Source: Albula goreensis
Taxonomy: Eukaryota; Chordata; Actinopteri; Albuliformes; Albulidae
Length of the DNA: 64,000 bases
Direction: 5' to 3'
NCBI GenBank assembly: GCA_022829145.1
Contig: CM040744.1
Span: 3,470,001 to 3,534,000 of the forward strand
Below are positions 47,870 to 56,961 of the stretch, one piece after another. How positions within the stretch are numbered: position 1 is the first letter of the stretch; every line of letters begins with the position of its first letter. The position numbers and the translations under genes are program-made. The notes under the pieces were generated by a model. The model was not told the DNA's origin. It worked only from the letters and a program-made list of their open reading frames with translations, and searched no databases.

Positions 47870-48720
47870 GCGCTGATCCACTGCTTCAGACAACACTGCT
47901 ACAAGCGAGGAAAAGGTCAAGCGTTCTTCTCTGACTCAGACTCCAAATGAAGTGAAATAAAACGAGAGAAGGCTAAACCGTAATCCTCTGTTTTAGCGCC
48001 GAGGGACACAGCTCCGCACTCGGGAAGGCAGATCTCCGCTCTTTGTCTTCACCTGAGCACATAGGTATGCGCGCTCCCAGCGCCGCCAGGATTTGCCGCC
48101 GTACCAGCTTTAGCGGAGAGCTTTTCACATGACGGTGCGCACCGCAATTAAGAACCAGTAATTTGCTTGTAATTCAAGAGCAGAATTAGTCACAGTAACG
48201 GGACGCGGCAGTGAGGTGAAATTCCTTGTTAAGAGCTCAGCGCTGGATTAGACAAATTCTCCACGGAGGGGAAGCGAGATTTGTCGGGCGGCCTTTCATG
48301 TTCTTTAACCGAGAGGGGGGGATTACGTCTCCTTTGAGCGCGCGGCCCGTGTCGCTGAAAAGCCGCGGCGGGAAGAAAAGGCGATTGGAGTTTTTTTGTC
48401 TGGGCTCTGAGTTTATTGGGGATGGCCACGGAGTAGATGATTTCACATCAAACCAAGGGATTATTCAAAGCCAGGATCTTCTCAAGTAGTTTTTTTTTTT
48501 TTCATACGCGGTTCAGACTTTTCGTGGGGCGCAGCAGCTATAAAGCGTGTTCCCGAAGCTTAGGGGCTGCAAATTGCAAATGCGTTGAGCTGAACCTGTC
48601 TCTGAATGGACGGCTCCTCAATGTGTTTCGCAGAATTGCTGTAAATCTGAGCTCACTGTGTCCCTCACAACATATCCCGAGCGTAGAGCAGCCAGCTATC
48701 CCCCTCACAAGCCCCCACCC
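47870..48720. promoter_or_regulatory. Candidate conserved regulatory region with CpG-rich core
   Basis: It is CpG-rich at 47990-48380 (CGCGCTCCCAGCGCCGCC, GACGGTGCGCACCGCAATTA), with TAATTTGCTTGTAATTCAAG and CAGAATTAGTCACAG. It is unique and repeat-free. It could be an enhancer or a small CpG island. No splice-compatible coding frame was found. Confidence 0.4.
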
Positions 48721-50440
48721 CCTGGTAAGTATTAAAATCTTAGTGCAGCACTGATTTTCTGTGGGTCACTTTCCTTCCAGGCTGGACTCAATCTCTGGTA
48801 CATCTCTAGAGGGTTTCATTAGCCTTTCTGGCCCTGTCATCCCGAAATCCGTTTGGAATTGAATTTGTTTTGGTACCAGTGACTGACCAATGCTGTATTA
48901 TCCGAGCTCATCCACAGAAGACAGAAAGACAAGTAGTTATGAGGTTATAAACAAGAGTCTGACAAGTAAAGCCCTCTCCTGTCAGATTAAGCTATGATCA
49001 GACTCAGTTGCCAGCCTTGTTATTATGACATCATAACTATGAGCCCAACTATCTTCTTGATGATGAGGAAGTTGAAATCTCTATCAGAGAGAGGTGCAGT
49101 GTCTTGAGTGGACAGTAGCCTAATAATTTTTCTGCATAAAAGTTTCAATCCACCATTATATGTATTAGAAGTATATCATATTAAACATTTCTTTAGAGCT
49201 TTGCACATCTTCACAAGGTTGTGGACATCACTACTTCTTCCACCGTCACTACATTCTCAAGTCACATGACAACAAGCAGCCAACGAGCTCACAGGAAGTT
49301 TGTAGGAAATGTACATTATTACCTTATTTCTATCAATCCCACAAACAGCATATATTATGTTATCAGTTCATATGTGCAGCATCCAAAGACATGCAGTCAC
49401 CATCTTGTTTACTTTGTAGCTCATTGAAGCAAAGTCTCTAGTTTTGAACACATGAAGTCTCATGTCTCCCTTACTTTCCCTTCACTTCAGCTAGCAGTTT
49501 CCAAAACTAGCCAATGCTAGGTAGCATATAAAAAAAAAAATAACACAAATCTGCTCTTAAAAACAGCTGGAGCTGATCACCAGCCACCTGGGCAAGTGGA
49601 AAGTTAAATATTAAAAGTGGTGTGGCTGTAAGGTAAAACTTCTGGTCAAACTATCTCCTAAAAGTACCTTGAAAAATTAAGACTGTAGAACAAGTGTGTA
49701 CAATTTATCATTTTCTCCTGAAATTGATATGAACACAGTGCAGGTTTGGCTTATTGCTTTGTGCTTTTCTCATGATTTCCTCATTATCTATCAAATGGTC
49801 AATGCCCAGGTGTCCACACTAATTTGGACTTCAAATCGACCCCCCTGTCGGTATGTATAATGTCATCACTTAAAATGTGCCTTCAGTAAGACAACGAAAG
49901 CATGTCTTTTATCTGTCTTGTAGTCCACCAGCCCTAGGATGTGAAAGATAGACCTGCTTCTGACAGAACGTGGCATAAGGCAGTCAATACTACCTCATCA
50001 CATTAAATGTGTCTAATTAAGAGCAATTAATGGCTTGTTCTAATTTTGGGGTTGCAATTGCAGTTGGAATGAAAATCGTCACAAGCAGGAAGGCCCCAAG
50101 GCCAAATCTGAGAACAACTAAATGGCACTTCTGATGTTTAAAGGAATATTCTAGTATTTCTTCACAAAAGCAATGTTTGACTTACCTCAATGATGTGGAT
50201 TGGTCCAGGCAGGTGTCCTCACTCCGTTATTTAACAAGCTACATGGCCATCTTTCCCTGTAGCATTAGTAACCAAAACCAATGAGAAAGAATAAGCAACC
50301 TTTTCGTGCGCTTTTAAAGTCATAAAAATGTCCTTCAGTCAAACACAAACATGTATGGGAGTGTTGCTGGAACTACTTTCCATTCCATGGATCCATTCAC
50401 CTATGGGCCAGTAGCTCATGGCTTTTGCTGAATCTGATTG
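48721..50440. other. Unique AT-rich intergenic sequence, no gene seen
   Basis: An A-run lies at 49530-49540. It contains no tandem array, one of the longest array-free stretches in the window. Confidence 0.5.
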
Positions 50441-50450
50441 GTTAGTTCTA

Positions 50451-50605
50451 ACACAGGGGTGGAGATGTCTGCTCCTGCAGACCCACAGGATGTTTAGGTT
50501 TTTGTCCCAACCTAGCACCTGGATCCACTTACCAGCAGCTCAACAGTGCCACTATCTGAGTCAGGTTTGTTCTTGCTGGAATGAAACTAAAACCTTTACA
50601 CCCGA
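50451..50605. mobile_element. Possible interspersed repeat
   Basis: ACACAGGGGTGGAGATGTCT, GCTCCTGCAGACCCACAGG and TTTTGTCCCAACCTAGCACC resemble the start of non-autonomous hAT-type repeats common in fish. The ends are not defined. Confidence 0.4.
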
Positions 50606-50693
50606 TGATTCTTGTTCTAAACAAGAATTTAAGATTTAATAGCTAAATTACCACTTGGTATCAAACAATGAAATATTGTAAGTCATAATAACA

Positions 50694-50886
50694 TTAGCTT
50701 TTAGGCCCTTAGCAGATGGTCTTATCCAGGGTGACTCACACTGTTTACATTGTGACACACTACCAATTTACACAGCTGGATACTTAGAGAAGCATTTCAA
50801 GCAACGCTCCTAGCACAAGGGTGTAATACCCGTGCTCTATCTAGGAATCGAACTAGCAACCTGTGAGTAACAAGCCCAGCTTTAAG
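50694..50886 (-). mobile_element. tRNA-derived SINE-like copy (minus strand)
   Basis: The plus strand starts CCCTTAGCAGATGGTCTTATCCAGGGTGAC-like (core TTATCCAGGGTGAC) and ends with AGGAATCGAACTAGCAACCT. On the minus strand this gives AGTTCGATTCC, a tRNA B-box, next to a GGGTTACTC-like stretch. This fits a SINE read on the minus strand. Confidence 0.6.
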
Positions 50887-51960
50887 TTGTGAATTCAGTC
50901 CTGCCAGAAGTCAAAGTTGAGAGGCCACTGGCCTCCCTGGGGTCCCTCACGGTGGCAGGTTTGCGTGGATCTCCACCCGCTGTTTCCCCTGCTCTGCCAC
51001 CACTGGCAGGAGGTGTGCCGACAGAGCGTAGACACCCTGACGGATGTGGTTTTTCCGCCAGCTTCACGCCCGCTGAGCGCGTGGGAAACAGAGAATCAGA
51101 GAGAAAGACGTGCGTTTAACGGTGTGGGCAGGGGGGGTCACGGATTAAAAACCTCCCGCCACGACGCCGATTTCACGCAAGAGCCGGAGGGGGGACGCCG
51201 TGGAGCCCATCTCTGAGCTGTTTACGCCCTGCAGAGTCACGCGGCCTGCATCGGCTGATCCGGGAGGGACGTCAGGCTTTGACCAGCTCTGGATTCCAAA
51301 TGCGTATCGCGAAATCGTAAACAATCAAAGAAAAATGCGGTGCGTAACTTAAGTGCCCTTTCCCTGCTTACAGTGACTGGGGAAACGTCCCCTGCGACTC
51401 CCAAACCGGGACAGGGAGTTCAATCATGTTACAAAGTGCTTTTCTCCAACTCAGATTTAATCACCCCACAACGAGATCAATGTGAGGATGGAGGTGAGCA
51501 GATGGATGGAGGAAGAGGTACCCCACCTGCCCTGAGGGACACATCATTCCGGAAAATTCATTTTGCCGGGAAAAATCACCGCCTGGCTCTTATCGATGTG
51601 TTCCGCCGCTGCTGCGCTGGCAGAAATAAGAGTGCGGTAACTAAGACTCTCTCTGGTCCTGCAGTGAAATATTAAGAGCAGAGCCTCGGGCATTGCCGAG
51701 TGCTGGCTTTGAATCAGGCCCATATGAGAGTGACTGCGAACTAAGGGAAGCGTCGGCCGAAGAGGGATTAAATAAAGTTTAACTATCGCTGCCTGAGTGT
51801 CTGCGAGCCACCGGCGGCCTGCTTTAGGAAAACTCCTGCAGGTGGAAAGCTTCCGCGCTGTATCTGCCCCAAAGCTTGGAGTCGGAGGGGCTATCGCCCT
51901 AGCAAGGATGCATGCTGGAGGCCAGCCGACATGATTGGTCGATGCATGACATGACATCAC
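50887..51960. promoter_or_regulatory. CpG-containing unique region, candidate regulatory
   Basis: 51040-51880 keeps many CpGs (CACGACGCCGATTTCACG, GTATCGCGAAATCGTAAAC). Several 70-140-codon open frames on both strands exist because of composition. The one at 51544-51960 (minus) has no recognisable motif. It is likely non-coding. Confidence 0.33.
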
Positions 51961-53634
51961 AATGGGAAGTCAGCTGACGCAGTCCTGAAGTTCTGATTGG
52001 GACAAACCTCCTTCATTCACTGTGCAAAGGTTCCTGTTGCAGTAAGGCTGGGCCTGTAGTAGCTGCAGGTCACCCTCTCTGTGCCTGTGAACCCCCTTGC
52101 AGCTAACGCAGAGCAGAGCTGCAGTCATTGTGCAGTCCGAAACCGTGGTTCTAGACTACAGGGCGGCGAGCAAAACAGCTCCACCTCCGGTCAGCTACAT
52201 TAGTGTGTTAGAGAAATTACGCACAGTTTATACACGTTGGTCTGGGAAGGCCGTCAGCCAGGCTCTGCACTGCTGGTAAATGCTAAATGAGCGTAATGTA
52301 AAGGATATGCGTTTGTCATGTTGTGGTGAAAGGGATCAAAATGCAGAGACAAATTGTGAGAAAAGGCGGGACATACTTAGATGATGGTATTTTTGGAGCT
52401 ACATGTTATTTTCTCGCTGAGGAAAAGGTGGAAAAGTGCGAATGCAGAGGGAACAGTCCCCCTGGGCCCGGGTGTGTGTTTGGGGGTGCCGGGAAGGTGT
52501 GGCACATCTGAGCGCAGCCTCCACATGGTGCCTCGCGTATGCGATAAGCGACCAATTGAGAGCATGACGCAGGCGTGCCTTTCACACCTCTGAGTTTACG
52601 CCGTATTTCAGGTGAAGGGGGGTTGGGAGGAGTTATTTTATATTGTCCTCAGTGAGAAATCCTCACAAAAAGGTGAGTTATTTCACCAAGCTTTCTCTGC
52701 TCATCTACACCAAACTGGCATTTTTTTTCAACGAAGACATTAAGACTAAATTGAATTAAATTCTGTGTTCTTACAGCATGATTATCTACTTAACGTTTAT
52801 GAAATATTGGTATAGTTTGGTATAGGTGTTTTGTGTTTTTCCGCTACATCAAATTTGCGTTGATTTGATTGGTTTCCTCTACTTGTTGGGTGAAACTTTA
52901 TTTCGCTGGCTTTCTTATGTTTGACCCTACGTTTTTCGGAGGGCCCCGATGAAGGTCTATGGAATGAAAGCTCAGTCAAATAAACATCGAGCATGCCAGT
53001 CCATCCCTGGTTCAGAGTCCCGGGTACGGGTGAGTGTTCAGTGGTCTCTGACCCGACAGAACAGTGCTGGTGTGAAGGTTGCCTTGGTGATAACTTCTCC
53101 TCACCAGTGCTACTGTAGCTTGACTGCCATCCAGTGGCAGTTCATGAGTTCTGCAGTAGTCTTGCATTTCATTCAAAGAGTATCCATTAATACTGTCCTG
53201 TCAGGGTCAGATTTCATCAGCCATTTCATTATGGATTATTTCTAACTGTGAACAATTTTAGACACTGAAAGCACTAATAAATATTCATGTTTTTCAGTGG
53301 TGCACAAGTCAGAAATTTGGTAAGAAGTAAGATTTTTATCTGGATTCAAAGTTATATTTTTTTAAATCCTTGAGGCGGGTTTAATGTAATCAAGTAACAG
53401 AAATTCCCATCTGCGATTACCTGTGTTCTACACAGCTTTCACACCTGTGTTTCACCATGCAGCTTTCTGGCTGAACACAGCTGCACTCACTGCTGCAACA
53501 CTGTTCAGACTGGACAGGAAGCAGCAGCACAAAGTGAAACATGGAATATTCTGTTACTGTTATAGAATAGCCTTATCTGTTACTCCCTAAAACATTTCAC
53601 TCCATCAACATACAATGGCACAGAGAAGAATACC
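51961..53634. other. Unique sequence downstream of PSAT1, no gene seen
   Basis: No arrays and no convincing ORF were seen. GTTTACGCCGTATTTCAGG and similar CpG-bearing stretches lie near 52560-52620. Confidence 0.5.
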
Positions 53635-54168
53635 TTGGTAACATAAAACACTTTTATTAATATTATTACTTCCAGACGTTATGGTTCACCAAACAAACAC
53701 ACACTTTTTCCACAGAGAAACACTAAGTCGCTAAGCAGCACTGATATGGAAAGTAACATGTCGTCATACTGCAGCCTCTCTCTGACTCGTTAGTTGAATG
53801 CAGATCGTCATTAAGACTCGTGAAAAGCACCATCTATATACATTAAGGCATTAGAGCAGTGAGGCGGCTCGGTGCGCACCTGACAGTAACTCTGTCTGAG
53901 GAGGTGTTCAGGTGCGGAACCAAAAGTAAACATGTTCAACACACAGTATTAGTAACAGAGAACTCCGTCACGGTAGTGTTTGGTCCCAGTTTTAACGGAG
54001 TCAGGATCTAGAATGTATAACATGACTAAAATGTGCGCCGCGACAAATGTAGTAACAGACTGGCTGAACGCTCTTGCGGAAACCACAGCCCCACCCCATT
54101 TAGCGTATTACATCCCAACCGCCAATGGAAAAGGAACGTCGTGAGCATGCTGGGCTGTGATTGGCTGG
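53635..54168 (-). other. PSAT1: PSAT1 3' UTR (inferred)
   Basis: This is non-coding sequence after the PSAT1 stop codon, running to a canonical poly(A) signal about 510 nt downstream. The extent is inferred from the signal only; no transcript data are available. Confidence 0.55.
53653..53658 (-). terminator. PSAT1: PSAT1 poly(A) signal AATAAA
   Basis: The plus strand reads TTTATT, so the minus strand reads AATAAA. It is the first canonical hexamer I found in a plausible position after the stop codon. Cleavage would be expected 10-30 nt further, near 53635. Confidence 0.5.
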
Positions 54169-54271
54169 TTACTGGTGCTCCTTCAGGAACTTGGTCATGT
54201 AGTCGGCCAGAGCTTGCGTTTCCTCCACTGTCACGGCATTGTACAGGGATACCCGAATTCCTCCTACCGAC
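54169..54271 (-). CDS. PSAT1: PSAT1 coding exon 9 (terminal)
   Basis: This exon is 103 nt and encodes [20 protein letters not shown] and then [13 protein letters not shown] before TAA at 54171-54169. The acceptor is CCTGCAG|. It completes the conserved substrate-binding loop HRSVGGIR split across the exon 8/9 border. Confidence 0.94.
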
Positions 54272-56877
54272 CTGCAGGGGGCAGAATCACATCAGCATTG
54301 CCATTATTGCAGTTTTAACATACCTTCAGGTGTATTACTGTACCTCACTTACTATACTGTACAGGGGTGTCCCTGTTAGTGAGCTATTAAAGAGTGCTAC
54401 TGTACCTGGCCCTTACAGGTGTGCTACTGTACCTGAGCCCTTACAGGTGTGCTACTGTACCTGTGCCCTTACAGGTGTGCTACTGTACCTGTGACCCTTA
54501 CAGGTGTGCTACTGTACCTGAGCCCTTCCAGGTGTGCTACTGTACCTGGGCCCTTACAGGTGTGCTACTGTACCTGGCCCTTACAGGTGCTACTGTACCT
54601 GTGCCCTTTCAGAGAGATCATGCCAAGTTTGGAAGCCCCGTCCAGGAATTTCTTCTCAGGGCTTCGTCTCCATCTTTCTTTCCGATCCGGAAAGGCACAT
54701 TCATCCTGCTCCGGCATGTCTGATCCACCGGACACCTGGGGGGGGGTCATTACATCACACACGTGCACGCCCACTCACATGCACACACTTGTGCACGCAC
54801 ACACACTACTAGTGCTTCAGCATGCAACAACACACACACTAGTGCTTCACATAACACACACACACACACACACACACCCATAACACTGAACACTGCAGCC
54901 AGGAATTAGTTTCCCAAATATATAACATAAGAAATTGCTTTTATTACTCTCTTACAAAGCTAGGGTTCCAATAACAATTGTTGTCAAAAATCGGTGCACA
55001 CAGCATGTTATGACATAACTCTACTCACACATAGAAACCATTGGATTGGTTGATGAGGTCATAGATCATTCCGGATTTCTCCTTGCTGAGTTTCTCCATG
55101 GCCGCCGTGCCCCCACACCTCTGAATCCAGTCCAGCACCAGACCCAAAATATAGATACTGTGAACAATGGAGAGAGAGTCACACAAACGGCATCACTTTA
55201 TACCCTCTGTGTCCTCTCTGTAACCCCTCCCAACTGAGATCAAAACCCCACCCCTTCCACAGGCTCCACCCTTCACTGCATGCAGCCAGCAGGTGGAGGT
55301 GAAGAATAACTGAAGCAGTGTGGGGTATTGTACAGGTGTGTGCAGGTGTGCTGTACCTGAAGCAGTGTGGGGTATTGTACAGGTGTGTGCAGGTGTGCTG
55401 TACCTGAGGCAGTGTGGGGTGTTGTACAGGTGTGTGCAGGTGTGCTGTACCTGAGGCAGTGTGGGGTATTGTACAGGTGTGTGCAGGTGTGCTGTACCTG
55501 AGGCAGTGTGGGGTGTTGTACAGGTGTGGTGTACCTGAGGCAGTGTGGGGTATTGTACAGGTGTGTGCAGGTGTGCTGTACCTGAGGCAGTGTGGGGTGT
55601 TGTACAGGTGTGTGCAGGTGTGCTGTACCTGAAGCAGGGTGGGGTGTTGTACAGGGAGTTGTTCCCAGCCTGCACCTGGTAGTCGAGGACAACGGGGCAT
55701 TCATTCAGTGTCTTCCCCAGCAGGTCCTCCCGCACGATGACCACAGTCACCCCCGCACAGCCAACGTTCTTCTGTGCCCCAGCGAAGATCAGCCCGAACT
55801 GCAGCCACACAGCACCGCGACCGTTATACACGCGCTCACACTCACATTCAGCAGAGTAACAGCTGCAAGGCTACAGCAGACATCACGGCTGTAGGAGGGG
55901 CCAGAGTTCACCTCAGCCGACCCAAAGCCTGTCTCTGCAGTGCTGCGGTCATCTTCACTGGGCTATGGGCTAAACAACCCCCAACTCACTGGGCTAAACA
56001 ACCATGTGCAGAGGTCAGATCTCAGGGTTGCAGTGTTCTCTGGGTTTTAGTGTTCCAGCACTATCTTGGTTCCTTTAAATCATTGATTGGCTAATGTGTT
56101 CATGCACTTTGATTTTGCGTGAACACATTAGGGGGTCCCTGGAACAGTGTGGGGAACACCAGGTGTACAGTACCCGAAACTTGCAGGTGAGGCGACGGCC
56201 CGCTCACCTTTGACACATCGACGGGGCGTGACAGGAAGTTGGAGGACATGTCACTGACGAGGACGACGCCCTTGGTTTCAGGCACGAAGTTGAACTCCAC
56301 GCCGTGGACCGTCTCATTGCAGCAGTAGTACACGTAGGAGGCCGAGGGGTTCAGGGACCAGCTACTGGGGTCAGGAACCTCTGCAGGGAGAGCACAACAC
56401 GACCATGGGGTTACGCTCTCATACCCCACACGACCATGGGGTTACGCTCTCATACCCAACACGACCACAGGGTTACACTCTCATACCCAACACGACCACG
56501 GGATTACACTCTCATACCCAACACGACCACAGGGTTACGCTCTCATACCCAACACGACCACGGGATTACGCTCTCATACCCAACACGACCACGGGATTAC
56601 GCTCTCATACCCAACACGACCACGGGATTACGCTCTCATACCCAACACGACCACAGGGTTACGCTCTCATACCCAACACGACCACAGGGTTACGCTCTCA
56701 TACCCAACACGACCACAGGGTTACGCTCTCATACCCAACACGACCACGGGATTACGCTCTCATACCCAACACGACCACAGGGTTACGCTCTCATACCCAA
56801 CACAACCACGGGATTACGCTCTCATACCCACCATTAAATTCTCATAACCATATGGCTAAACCAACATAACTGCAGGG

Positions 56878-56961
<84 letters not shown>

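Noticed and set aside
51544-51960. 138-codon minus-strand ORF
   Set aside because: It has no recognisable domain, lies in CpG-rich unique sequence, and has no matching splice or promoter signals.
55193-55831. 212-codon minus ORF as a separate gene
   Set aside because: It is PSAT1 exon 6 read through its donor into the 47-bp array.
56304-56869. 177- and 154-codon plus-strand ORFs
   Set aside because: They are translations of the 31-bp minisatellite in a PSAT1 intron, antisense to the gene.
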